64,000 nucleotides of DNA from Isoetes taiwanensis. Lineage: Eukaryota; Streptophyta; Lycopodiopsida; Isoetales; Isoetaceae. Positions 11,479 to 22,481 of the stretch are shown one piece after another; position 1 is the first letter of the stretch; every line of letters begins with the position of its first letter. The position numbers were made by a program, and so were the translations under genes. Location: positions 374,001 through 438,000 of the forward strand of contig JAJEKV010000260.1 of NCBI GenBank assembly GCA_021234155.1, read 5' to 3'. Below the pieces are notes generated by a model that searched no databases, was not told where the DNA came from, and was given only the letters and a program-made list of their open reading frames with translations.

Positions 11479-11481
11479 CTA
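11479..11481 (+). repeat. Target-site duplication CTA, right of the CACTA-like element
   Basis: It directly follows the terminal GGTTGTG and is the partner of 3642-3644. Removing the element and one copy restores an open frame. Confidence 0.8.
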
Positions 11482-11532
11482 TCGCATCTAAGAGGATTAA
11501 ATATTCAGCTTTTGTTTACGGTTGGAATGTAG
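11479..11532 (+). pseudogene. C-terminal end of the split transposase-like gene
   Basis: Directly after the CACTA-like element the reading frame used up to 3644 resumes (SHLRGLNIQLLFTVGM after the duplicated Leu codon) and stops at TAG 11530-11532. This phase-correct continuation supports both the insertion call and the coding nature of the outer gene. Confidence 0.75.
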
Positions 11533-12639
11533 TTAGTGTTGCAGTTCGTACTTGAAGCTTTAAGTGAAACAAAACGGATCGAAGGGTCCGATTTATATTG
11601 TGTGCGACTATGATGTCTATGTGAAGTTGCTAAGCATATTATTTGCAGATTGATGTAACTCTGTTATTATGTTGTTGATGTTTGCTGCTGCATCATCAAC
11701 AAACAATTATTTGAAGTCAAATTTTGGACTTCTATTGTACTGTTCTTTTTTCTTGAATAAAACAAATATCCCCGTGCTCGTTTGGAAATATCAGATTGGA
11801 TGTGTATTTGTATTATCTTTCATTTTGATTTGGAAGGCCTGATTACCTTGTAAACCGGCTTTTGTTATGATTTATTACCTTCATATCAGTGGCAAATTGC
11901 TGTCAAGTTTTCAAAAATTATCTCTGATACAAATTCAAGTACTTTTGTTTACTCAAAAATTCCCAGCAAATTCCCACTTGCTTCAAATTGTTTTTGGCCA
12001 AGTTGCAAAATTTAGTGCTCTATCTATTCTTGACAGTATTTGTACAAATCAATACCAAACTAATTCCTACAGTATGCCAAACCGCTTTTTGATCACCTGC
12101 TCTCTCTCTCTCAACTACTTTTGCTACACTCTTGCTTTGGAATCTTCAAAAAACTCGCTCTACAACTCTAAATCTTCATTTCTGATCACTGTCCTTGCAG
12201 TTTGACTGGTATTGACCAAGTTTTGACCCAAGTTTGAGCTTGTATATCTCACTGGTGTGAGCTCTCACTTGGTCAGGGTTTATACACAGCCTACTACATA
12301 CTTTTCTCTGCCTGCTGAAGTATTCATAGACAAAAAATCAATCCATCTCAGCAAGTCACAAACTTTTGAGCACTGCTACCTTTTTTCTGAAATGGGAAAG
12401 GTGTAAATTTTCACTCTTTGACTCATTCTAAGAGATTTTGCTTGTGTAGTAGAGATTTTGCTTTCGAATTAACACTGCAAAAGCGAAGTTGAACACAGAT
12501 GGCACATTTGCACCTGGATTGGACATTTGCACCTGGATTGAATATTTACACAGATTGAACAGATGGTAAACATAAATACATTGCAAACAAAAATAGTGCT
12601 CTAAGACAAAACTTCCTGATACAAAACATGAACACTTAT
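11533..12639. other. 3' flank of the transposase-like gene, then AT-rich DNA
   Basis: It may include the 3' untranslated region and right end of the outer transposon; an AATAAA word lies at about 11756. A 112-codon frame at 11867-12205 is compositionally biased and not recognised. A 17-bp word (TTTGCACCTGGATTG) is repeated near 12510 and 12530. Confidence 0.3.
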
Positions 12640-13024
12640 ATTACAAAACAGATTGGAACAAATCAGGATTGCATATATAAAGTCGTGGCTGCAACCAAAT
12701 TAGGCAAATATATTTATAAAAGCGTCTTTTTCGCTCCTAGCGCAATGCGATGCATAGGAAGGACCCATCACTTCATACATGCACGGGAATCCCCATGCCT
12801 CACAAAGGTTGCTTCGACATGCATCATTCGCGCAGATGGTGCTTCCTCGATAAGCTAGAATCGTATCCACGAATCTTTATGCCCATCTCAAAATACCCCA
12901 TCACAACCCTCTGTGATACATTCTGGTGGTATTTCTTGATATCCACAGGTGCCACTGCCTCAATCTCAACAGTGGAATCAGATTGTTGACTACCCATACC
13001 TTGATTCTTGGAAAGCTTGAACAA
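12640..13024 (-). pseudogene. Possible gene fragment of unknown function
   Basis: The minus strand reads with coding-like character from 13024: DIKKYHQNVSQRVVMGYFEMG then IRGYDSSLSRKHHLRE, a stop, and, one frame over, a Cys-containing stretch (CRSNLCEAWGFPCMYE). The frames seem to belong together but are shifted. I do not recognise the family. Confidence 0.3.
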
Positions 13025-13339
13025 ATATCAGTAACTGGAGACTTCAGGGGGGCAGATCCGTCCACTCTTGCTGGCGACTTCAGGTTTAGGGCAGATCCGG
13101 AAGGAAGTGAACCGTGAACCCTAGAAAAAAGCCAATGGTTATTGCTGGCATATATCCCACAAGCCTAACCCAAATGAAAGGGCTTCACATATAAGCAATT
13201 AAAAAAATATTTCTACTAAATGGGTTAATGTGGGGGCATGGGATGCCTTCTTGATGCACAGTTGGGTGTGTGTGTGAGGGAATTTGTCTTGGACCTATGC
13301 ACAAATTTAGGTTGGATTGGTTGTTCATGGACCCCTGGC

Positions 13340-13660
13340 ACCCTGGAATCCATGAGCAGCCATTCCTTTTGCCAAATTTCCGTGAAACTATAGCTAATCT
13401 CATTGCTATCCTTTTGCAAAATTTTCGTGAAACTATAGCTAATCTCATTGCTAGTTAATACTGTGAACTTATTGACTATCTATCTGTTACATTAGCGTGA
13501 AAATCTAGCTCCATTTCTTTAGCCATAATTCCGTGATCATCACTTGAATATGGTCTACATAAGTTTCATATGGTCACATTGTTTTACATCACATAAGTTT
13601 CTACATATGGTCACATAAGTTTCTACATCACGTGCATATGGTCACATTGTTTCTTTTAAC
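13340..13660 (+). repeat. Short local duplications
   Basis: TTCGTGAAACTATAGCTAAT with flanks appears twice (about 13376-13408 and 13423-13455). Further on, CATATGGTCACAT and ACATAAGTTTCTACAT recur between 13550 and 13660. Nothing coding is seen. Confidence 0.55.
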
Positions 13661-13970
13661 TTCATAAGTGTGTTATGGGTTTAGGGTTAATTAGAACACA
13701 TTAGAACACATCTAGGTTAGATTCGAATGTAGGAATAAATCTATGTAGAACATTCTCTTTACTATAAAAATGTAGGTTAGATTCGAATGTATGCTTGCAT
13801 GGGCTCGGGTTCTGAGGCAAGGACATTAATGGCCTTGATTGGACCTTTACAACCTTTTCTATATAGTGCCATTTTTTCGTCTTCCACTCACTTCCGACTT
13901 CCAGTTCCTTGTTCTTCCCAGTGAGATCACTCAGTCCTCAAATTTCTTCCAGAGGGAAATGGCCAGGATC

Positions 13971-14234
13971 AAGAACATGGCCAGGAAGGCCAAGGAAGAA
14001 TCCTCCCCGGAATCCTCCACTTCCAGCAATGCGGGCATGCAAATGACCTTTGTTGCTAAATTTTCATGCAAGGAAGTGAATCGAGTCATTGAGCAAGGAG
14101 CTAAAGTTTCTAAAGGAGTCCAGCAGTGGATTGACCGTGTTTTGCCTCATGAGGAGTGCCTTTTGCAGATGACCATGCAAGCTGATGGACTTTATCTTTT
14201 TGTGGAGCTGCAGATGCCCCCTCATGATCACTAG
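13971..14234 (+). CDS. Small ORF of unknown function
   Basis: An 87-residue frame starts MARIKNMARKAKEESS and ends at TAG 14232-14234. The frame is open upstream to 13839, but the ATG at 13971 follows a long pyrimidine-rich leader and is a plausible start. The N-terminus is basic and Ser-rich; the rest (VAKFSCKEVNRVIEQGAKV) could be a small globular domain. I do not recognise it. It may be the start of a retroelement gag, the head of a broken gene, or chance. Confidence 0.3.
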   Translation, partial: KNMARKAKEESSPESSTSSNAGMQMTFVAKFSCKEVNRVIEQGAKVSKGVQQWIDRVLPHEECLLQMTMQADGLYLFVELQMPPHDH

Positions 14235-14424
14235 CCAATTTTTACTTACTTATCTAGCAGCTTAGAGCTTGCTTCTTGGTTTACTTAAGTATCTGGTAGC
14301 TTCGAGCTTGATTTTTTTTGTAAAGCATCCACCTGATGGTTTTTCCTTCTATGTAATATATGACAGAAACTTTGTGTAATTTTGAGCTTGCTTTTTCTGT
14401 AAGACAACCACCTGATTGTTTTTC

Positions 14425-14690
14425 CTTAATATATGACAGAAACTTTGTGTAATTTCTTTTGTCCGTAAACGTGTAATTTCTTTTGTCCGATCTATTAATG
14501 TATTTACTTTGTGAATCATCTTTTTACGCAAGTCCTACTTAATATCTTGTCAAAGGAAATACAAAACCAAACTAGTTACAACTGATGCACTTCCAAACCC
14601 AGAGCGAGGCAATGTTGAGGCGGTTCCCAAACCGAAGTGCAACCAAACTGAAGCAATGTTGTATTTGGTTCCCAATGCTCTTGCATTATG
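14425..14690 (+). repeat. Direct repeat copy 1, about 260 bp
   Basis: It begins near AATATATGACAGAAACTTTG and runs through GTGTAATTTCTTTTGTCCG, ATCTATTAATGTATTTACTT and GGAAATACAAAACCAAACTA to the GCAATGTTG..TTGGTTCCCA segment. The second copy is at 16113-16372, about 1.7 kb away in the same orientation. Confidence 0.75.
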
Positions 14691-16112
14691 GTAACTGTGA
14701 GGCAATTTAGTCTAAATTTGATCTTCCTGTGCCTTTCATGTTTCTCAAGCTTTTCCACTTTCTCCTTTCTTTTCCGACCCCCCTCGCTTTTGATCGATTC
14801 GGTTTCCCCTTTGTTGCATCCACTGCTTTTATGATTCTGAAAATGAAGAGCGATTTTAACCTAAAAGCCCAAAACTCTACCGTTTCTCCATTGTTTTTGG
14901 CGCTCGAAAAGAAGATCAGCAATCTACGCTTTTAAACTTGAAGGATATCTCGTCAAAGGCTCGGCTTTTCATTCCCTTTGGCAATTTCGGGATCTTACTC
15001 TTCAAAGCAAATAAATGGAGCCTCTTTTCGACCAAGACGCCAATATGGGATAATCACTTTAAAGATCACAATTTCCTTGGTGTTATGCCTTCAATTGATC
15101 CTTCTCTTTGGCATTCCCGAGCCTTATTTTGTCCAGCCCTCTTGTTGAAGTCAATTTCGATCTTCGCTTGGGACAATATGCTTCAAAATGAACGGCCTCA
15201 ACTAGGATCTAAACTTGCTATCGCGGCACCGCGGTATTCATTTAAACTCTCCTATGGTTAAAATGAAATGTCTTTCCAATTCTCTTTGTCATTCTCAAAG
15301 TAAACAAAAGCGAGGGATCAACATAGCTAACATTTGGTCTCACTTGCTCTCTCTAAAAAGGCCTTACCATAAATGCTTTACCATCTTATAAAACTTCTAA
15401 CCTGATTTCTTGCTCATAGGGTACATGGAGCTATCTTGAGGTCATCGAGGAGAAAATTTGATAGAGGAGCAGATAGGTTTGAAGTTAAGTTATATGGAGA
15501 TGAGAGAATTCATGAACACCAGTCAAGTTCCCTCCCATAATCAAATGGTCGAACGATTGATGATCGAGACAATGAAATAAGCAAGAGAGAAAGGATTTGG
15601 TCAAGTATATACACAAGGGAAGTTATGCAAATGATTTACATGTTTTGGTTCATAAACTCGAACCATCATGAATTCAACTGAAGACCGATCAAAGAAATCT
15701 GAAGCAGATGTTCCACTCTCACAGAATGTTAGGCGATGCTTATGGCACCCTTATACTACTCATGGTTTAGCGAGATTTTTACTGATTAATAAGGGATAAT
15801 CTATGGATGGCTGACTCCTATGTCATGGGAACTGTTGATTCATTCACTCAATCCTATAACCAACTATTCTATACTGCCATAAACTCTGATGATCCAAAGA
15901 TTCCTACCATCCCCGATGAGACATACATTGTGATATTGCCTCCTTTGAGATGCAATAGTATACATTTTGGTTTTTTGGGTTTGTTAACAGAGAGACAGTT
16001 TCTTTGGGATTACCTCTTTGGAAAAGACCTCAGTTCGGCTCTAATCCTCTTCTACAACAAAATGATTAACACAAAAGTATAGGACTCAAGGCTCGACAAG
16101 ACTTGGACAAGA
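14691..16112. other. Unrecognised DNA between the 260-bp direct repeats
   Basis: Plus-strand frames at 14938-15261 and 15807-16082 are open, and an unlabelled stretch at about 15450-15600 reads like coding sequence with stops. None matches a family I know. The flanking direct repeats may mark an element or a duplication. Confidence 0.25.
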
Positions 16113-16372
16113 CCTTAATATATGACGTAAACTTTGTGTAATTTCTTTTGTCCGAAACTGTGTAATTTCTTTTGTCGGATCTATTAATGTATTTACTTTG
16201 TGAATCATCTTTTACGCAAGTCCTACTTTATCTTGTCAAAGGAAATACAAAACCAAACTAGTTACAATGATGCACTTCCAAAACCGAAAGCGCAGAGGCA
16301 ATGTTGAACTGGTTCCCAAACTGAGCTGCACCAAATTGGGAAGCAATGTTGCGATTTGGTTCCTATTGCTAC
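16113..16372 (+). repeat. Direct repeat copy 2, about 260 bp
   Basis: It is the same sequence as 14425-14690 with scattered substitutions and small indels, ending near TTGGTTCC. Confidence 0.75.
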
Positions 16373-16548
16373 GAATCGAAGTCTTTCCATTGCTACGGTA
16401 ATATGTTTATTGACTATTGAAACAACTATTTGCTACTTAATCTTTGAAACAAGTATTAAGTAGCACACTATAAATAAGTACATAGCAGTCCCTCTATGTT
16501 GCTTGAATCAATAAGCGGCTTAAAACTGCCTATGAAGCTTTTTAATTT

Positions 16549-16960
16549 TTGAGCTTGAAGGAGTTTTGTGCAAATTTGTTTGAGAAAGGGGAACTATTGC
16601 CCGTGACCTTCAAGATGGTGAGAGGCAAAGCATCTCAATCTCACAAAGATATTGGTTTTCGTCCAAGAGCATTGGAGTTTTTGGAATGGTGCTTGGAGCA
16701 CTTCGGGGTTGCTATCCGGACAACATTGACGAAAGTGTGGTACGCAAATTTAATCCACAAGCATACCTTTCCAAGGAGTCTTAGAGACAAGTTGCTATTT
16801 ACTTGGTACTCGGGATGTGTGCACAAACACATCATTTAAAGTGAGCAAAAAGCCTATTCTGCTGAAAGATCTCAACAAGGTCTACCATGACTCTAGATAC
16901 AAGGGAACATGGGCTGAACACAACACAGTTTTGATTGATGACATGTTATACCGCGGCTAA
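16549..16960 (+). pseudogene. FCP1/NIF-type HAD phosphatase domain fragment
   Basis: The first frame (16549-16839) has RPRALEFLEWCLEHFGVAI, close to the RPh-x-EFL-x-C...vaIWTs segment of FCP1/NLI-interacting-factor phosphatase domains. One frame over, from 16827, follow KKPILLKDLNKVY and NTVLIDDM, matching the KPL-x-KDL and NTLLIDDSP segments. The match order agrees with the C-terminal two thirds of the domain. The catalytic DxDxT is not present upstream, and the IDDS Ser is Met here. One single-base frameshift lies at about 16822-16839 and a stop follows at about 16960. The family normally dephosphorylates proteins such as the RNA polymerase II CTD; this copy cannot be functional. Confidence 0.6.
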
Positions 16961-17884
16961 TGCCCTCTCCTTGAAGCTTCGGCCTTGCTCTTGGACTTCA
17001 TCACCAAGATCAGCAGCTATGGATGCTACAACGTTGTTGGGTCATCCCCTGACTGATGATGATCTTGTTCTTATGTTCCATTCAATGCACACTATAAAAT
17101 GATATATACTCTTTTAGTAGGTTAGATGGACCAAATTTAGCAGGTTAGAAAGTTTCTACCAGGGTTAGATGGACCGAATCCAGCGGAGCGCGTCCATCCT
17201 TCCATTTCACTACAACCAAACACGAGCAAACAGATTGGTAAACAAGACATAAGACCAAGAACTCCCACAAAAATAGCAGAACCTTAAGAAAACGGATTTG
17301 TTAGGTGCTTATCTTGGCGTCAACCAGGCCGCGAATCAAGCAACTAGGAGGGATGGCGATTGGATGCCAAATCCCTATCTCTTTTTGAAGGGTTTAGCGC
17401 CATGATGAAGCCTTACACCTATTGTGTGAAGCATTGCACCCCACAAGCTTTGCCAATTTGGCAGAAAAGAGCACTCAGCTTCATTATAAATTGAGACAGG
17501 GGAGTTTCAAGAGACGAGTTTGGAGACAATTTGGCAAAAACAGACCAAACTGGCCACCAAATTGTCAATGGAACCAAAGAAACGGTGGCACTCCAATGGT
17601 ACTTATACCTGCATATAGGGAATTGTTTGGCCACGATGGCTTTCTATGGGCTCGCGAAGGCGAAAGAGGCGAGAAGCCTTTGGTCAGGGTGCATGCACAA
17701 TGCTAGACCTCGGCTGCGTGGAAGGAGATATGGCACGTGCGGGGTAAGATGTCACACTGGCGGACAAGATCCATATGTGTGGGAAAAGGGGGTCCATGAA
17801 CGCGCGGAAGCGAGTTTGTGATGATGTAGTAGATGGCTATCCTACTAAGCGAGGGGCAGGTTGGGGGTGCCCACAACTAGGCCT
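16961..17884. other. No recognised gene
   Basis: Overlapping plus-strand frames at 17422-17706 and 17531-17821 show no known domain. The first part (to about 17080) may still be frameshifted tail of the phosphatase-like fragment. Confidence 0.3.
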
Positions 17885-18090
17885 TGCACCAAGCGTGTTT
17901 TTTTTTTTTTTTGAGGGGGGGGGGAAGGGTGATGCGGGACGATAGGGGCGCCTTGAACCCTCTAACTTTAAACCCCCTCCACCTTGCAACGTTTTTTTTT
18001 TTTTTTTTTGTGTTGGGAGAAGGAGGAGGGGTGATGCGGGGCGATATAGGCCTTGAATCCTCTGACTTTAAACCCCCTAAGGGCAATTTT
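17885..18090 (+). repeat. Two tandem copies of a T/G tract unit of about 100 bp
   Basis: Each copy has a run of 16-18 T, a G-rich stretch, GGTGATGCGGG.CGATA, GCCTTGAA.CCTCT and ACTTTAAACCCCCT. The copies start near 17897 and 17993. Confidence 0.6.
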
Positions 18091-20542
18091 GTTTTTATGC
18101 TACAGAATATTTGATTTGGTGTCTAGGCATACCTTGATTGCAGAATTGAGGAGTGTGTTGACAATTTGCCTTCATTTCTTATGTGCGCGGAACATGGCAA
18201 TCCCTTCCTATCCTCACATGGCTTGGAGAGAGGCAGACAAAAGCAAAACCCTGGCCTTATTGCATCTAACTGGCCAATCAGTCAATAAGCACTCTTGTCT
18301 TAGGAAAAACTTCGAGAATCAACATCTATAGACAGTATCTAACTATAAGCTAGGGCATACATTGGCGTACTCTGGAGGTATGATGCTCTAACTCTCTTTA
18401 TCTCTCTTTCTCTATATTACTCTAGCTTACGTGTACTTTTTGGATATTGCAGAGCTCGGAACATCTTTCTCATCCACGTGATTCATCCCGCGTGTATAGG
18501 CTTGGGTATGTTTCACCACCAGAAAGTGGATGCAGTAGAAATGTAGTACATACATCGTGCACAATTGTCGGTGACATGGCATAGGTCAGCCTCACTCTTG
18601 GTGTGTGTAAGATTTTGGAGCGATAACAACATGCATATTGAAAGTAGTTTGTACTCAAAGCTATGTGTACATTTACCCTAATGGATGAACATTGTCTGGT
18701 CCATCCCTTTAGCAAACTCGTGACAGTCATGAAAAAGGACTAATATTGCAATATATGATGAATTTGATTTACTCAACACATTTCCACATGGTCTCAAGTT
18801 TGAGTATGCTTCACGACATTCAATGTAAGGTGAATAGGGCCAAGACTCATATAGCAATGTTGGTCTAGTCTGTGTGTCTTCAAAGGGCATTAACAATCCT
18901 CTTGTCCTCCTCCTCCTCCTTTACAATACTTTTTACTTGTTGATTGAAGTTTGATGTTAGGATGGCTACACTCACTTAGCTTTCTAAACATTAACTCTTG
19001 CGTTTGAACATTTTATACATGCATAGGCTAGAAATAAGTGAGGTCAAAACTAGAAATCGTTAATAAATCAGCTGCAAATTTAGAGATTGAAAGATTGTTT
19101 GTGTTTTAGTGAACCTTCAAGTATAAATATGGTAATAGCCATAGAAAAGAATTTTGAAGCATCATGGCTAAAGAGTTCCCACAGATGTAGAAAAACAAAT
19201 GGAATTGGAGATTGGTAACCATGGATGGATGGATGGATGGATAGATTTTTAACATCCATGGAGACCAGATTGGCCATGGGACCTAACCAACGAAAGAGGC
19301 ATGGAAGAGTCGACTACAAATTTAAGGATTAGAAGATCATTAGAGATTTTGCTGCAAAAACCCTCTAAAATCAAACCCATCCTCCATGAACAATGTCGCT
19401 AGATAGCACGTCTCACTTGGTAAATTGGTAGGGTAAATACTTGCAAGTTCCACTGTTCTGGAGACACTCTCTAATCTTTTCAAAAGACATGATCAAATGT
19501 CAAGAATCTTCGAAGAAGGCCGATAGAAACCATTTTCAACCACCTATAACCACACTAATGACGCAACCGCAAAGCATGGAGAATCTTGAAAACCATCTAT
19601 TCATTTTGGATGCCTTTATTTCTTTTGGTCAAAAAACTCTTTGTTCTTGTTCTCGATAAATGATAAATGGTAACACAACGTTTTAATAGGTCCTTTTTTA
19701 TATATACTGGCACGCCCATATAGGATCTGGGACCCAGGAATATAACAAAGTAGTACCCGATATCTTGTCATGTTATGTTACGAATGTTGAAAAGGCAGCA
19801 AGGTTTTAATACCTGATATTTTCTTGTTCCTGCACTCAAAAGAATTAATGTTGCAAATGCTACATTAGTACCTAAGTTTTACAGAACTTATGGAAGCACA
19901 ATATCGTACATGTACTCAAATGTATGCTTAATTAAAACCTCTTTTTTTTCTCTTTTTTGGCATCCATGCTATAATGGTTCAAATTAAAGAGCACAAGAGC
20001 ATGGTAAAGTCTCTTTAACCATTTTCATGCCTTCAAGACAAGGCAAGCAACCGCTACACATGCTTGGACTTATGAAGCTTCCAGGATACATCAAAAAGAT
20101 GATTTCAGTACGCATCTGAGCTTAAAGTGCCTGTCCTTTCAGTTTGAAGGCTCTTCAATGGAGTGTAAATGAGAGCACCCATCTCTGAAAATGGTCTTCA
20201 ACGGGAACAAAAACTGTCCACCAGAAAAACTGTAACAGAACGCTCCATTGAATGCCATAAAAAAACTAGAAAGTTTCGAACTGATGATTTGAAGCTTAAC
20301 CAGAACCAAAAAAGAAAGCTGTCATGTTCAGAAACTCCATAGTAGTAGAAATGCTCAAAAACTACAAAATCCCTCTTCTCAATTGCATATTCCTGCAATT
20401 TTTGTCGCTAAATCTCTCCGCGTTCTCCTGGCATTGACTATGGACATGTATAAACAATGTGTGATCCTTCTTTATAGACAAGTATTATGTATATATTACA
20501 CAGTAAAGCCTCCACAGCCAATGTGAACTACCAGCAAGGCCC
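18091..20542. other. AT-rich intergenic DNA downstream of the DUF506 gene
   Basis: Small frames only. Microsatellites are CTC/CCT triplets at about 18898-18922 and (GGAT)4 at about 19221-19240. The part from about 20200 to 20542 likely contains the 3' untranslated region and polyadenylation region of the minus-strand DUF506 gene. Confidence 0.4.
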
Positions 20543-22481
20543 TCATGCCACAGCAGGGGCATCAAATGCCAATGAAACAGCCAAGGCAGAAACCTTTTTG
20601 GGTCTTCCTCCAAAACAAAAAGGAGAAAATTGTACCTTGTCATCTGAGACAACCTTGTGTTGTTTAGCCAAGGTAGACAAGCCAGCTTCAATCAAGACTG
20701 CTGCAAGGCCCTGCACTTTAGCACTCCTGGATCTATTCTTTGGCTCTACTTGAGGAGGTTCCCAGTCTGTGGTAAGTGCAGTTATTTTATCACGCCCTGT
20801 TCTCATTCTACCCACCACCCGTTGGGCAGGTGCAACTAGATGGTCATTATTATCTTGATCCAATTGGTACAAGCAATTCTCAATCCCTTGAGGATGATCC
20901 TTTGATGCAGCAATCCGAGCTTCTGATTGCATATATTGCAATTCCAGTTCACTTGTGAACCTTGGGTCCAATCCAGGACCACGCATTGCAGGTTGAACAA
21001 GCTCTGCCTCTTTGTGGGGATGTGCTGCATCATTTGTGGTCCTCTTGTAAGGGGCAAACCACTTGGCCCTCATATATTCTGGCTTTCTCCATGGTGGCAG
21101 ATGCATGCCCCTTTCCTTTAAGGATCTTCTGACAGCATCAGACATCACATTCACAATCTGCTGCAACCGATCTTCTTTGCCTACAAAAATTTGGGGCACT
21201 TCTTGTAAAATGGCAGCATACTGATCTGTAGGTCGGGCAACTTCAAACTGGCCTCGAAAATCTACATCCACAATCAGGCGATTTGCATTGCCATCAGTGA
21301 CATCAAGCAGGATGTCCATGTATTCATAATCCCCTGCATATCATAGTTTTGATCAATCTAAGATGTTCACCATCAAAGAATACAAATCAAAAGGCAAAAG
21401 ATTTAAATAGCTTAAACTGCATGTCAACAAGCCCAAAAGAAAATGCCTGTACTTCAACGGAATAGAACCTATGAAAGATAAGTTTATAACACTAAAACGA
21501 AACCTTGATTGCTCAAAAAGCAAAGCAACCCAAAGAAACCTCAGGCCAAAGGATGAGAAACATCGACACTTTCCAATTAGATGATCTATGCTAGATTAGA
21601 GATGCATGCTAACTGCAAAACAAAATTGCGAAACACAGCAGAAACTAACCTCCAGGAAGGCCTCCGGCATGATCCCATCTTGACTTGCATATGGCGGCAT
21701 TATAACACAAACCTCGAAGATGCTTCAATGTGGCTCTTTTCAAGCATCCACTTGTGCAGTCGGCACCGGCATTCTTGCAAACCTGATCGGCTCGAGTATT
21801 CACAAAATTGAACATATTCACAACATCTGCCAGAACACGCCTTTCCGCATCATCGTCACAAGCTGCAAAGCCCTACATAACCACCATCATACATTACAAC
21901 AAGATCATCCTCATTTTCTCTAAACAGAGCTTTACTAAATCAGATCGTCCCCATTACGCCTTCTACAAAAAGTTCTAAATCCATACCTGCAAAATCTCCA
22001 AAAGCTCGCCCCCAAGGCTGCTGCAATGATCCTCTGTTTCCATGTCGCCAAAGCTTGACTTAAAAGACGTATCTCGCTTTCTAGGAACAGATATGGATTT
22101 GCTAACTTCGGCATCATCTTCCATGAAATCATTCACCATTGCCGCTAATGAGCTTGGCTCATGTTCGCTTCCGCTGCTAAAATAATGGTTCCTTTCTGCC
22201 CTCGTCTCGTCTCTAAGCAGCCGTGCTTTCAGTATTTCTAAGAACCTCGGATCCTTTCCGTCTTCGGCATTCATGCCATGCCCAGAAGGTTGGATTTGAG
22301 CCGGATATCGGAGTGGCGGATTCGCAAATGCCCTACCGGCTGCCCTTGTTTGCATAAGTGGAAGAATCGGATTTGCTTCTTCCCGAACTCGATCAAATTT
22401 GGACATGGTTATGCCCTTTGCATCCCCTGCTCTGTTTCCTCTGCCGGATGAAATGGCTTGATATGCTAAAAGCCCTGGCAT
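20543..22481 (-). CDS. DUF506 / PDDEXK-like family protein, three coding exons
   Basis: The model is complement(20543-21333, 21650-21872, 21987-22481), giving 502 residues. Introns are GT-AG: after residue 165 in phase 0, and inside codon 240. An in-frame TGA six bases upstream of the ATG fixes the start, and TTATTTTTTCAACAG just upstream suggests a 5'UTR intron. Exon 1 encodes a disordered N-terminus, a FMEDD motif (119-123) and LGGELLEILQ (156-165). Exon 2 has the LAACDDDAERRV-type helix and the GLCYNAAICKSRWDH block. Exon 3 gives YEYMDILLDV (242-251), RLIVDVDFRGQFEV (258-271), FVGKEDRL and PPWRKPEYMRAKWFAPY (319-335). These are signatures of plant DUF506 (PF04720), a PD-(D/E)xK-fold family; some Arabidopsis members bind calmodulin and restrain root-hair growth. 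All domain blocks are intact, unlike everything around it, so I judge it functional. Its biochemical activity is unknown. Confidence 0.9.

Noticed and set aside
17897-18010. T-runs as transcription terminators
   Set aside because: They are part of a duplicated T/G tract unit with no gene upstream. T-runs alone are no evidence in plant DNA.
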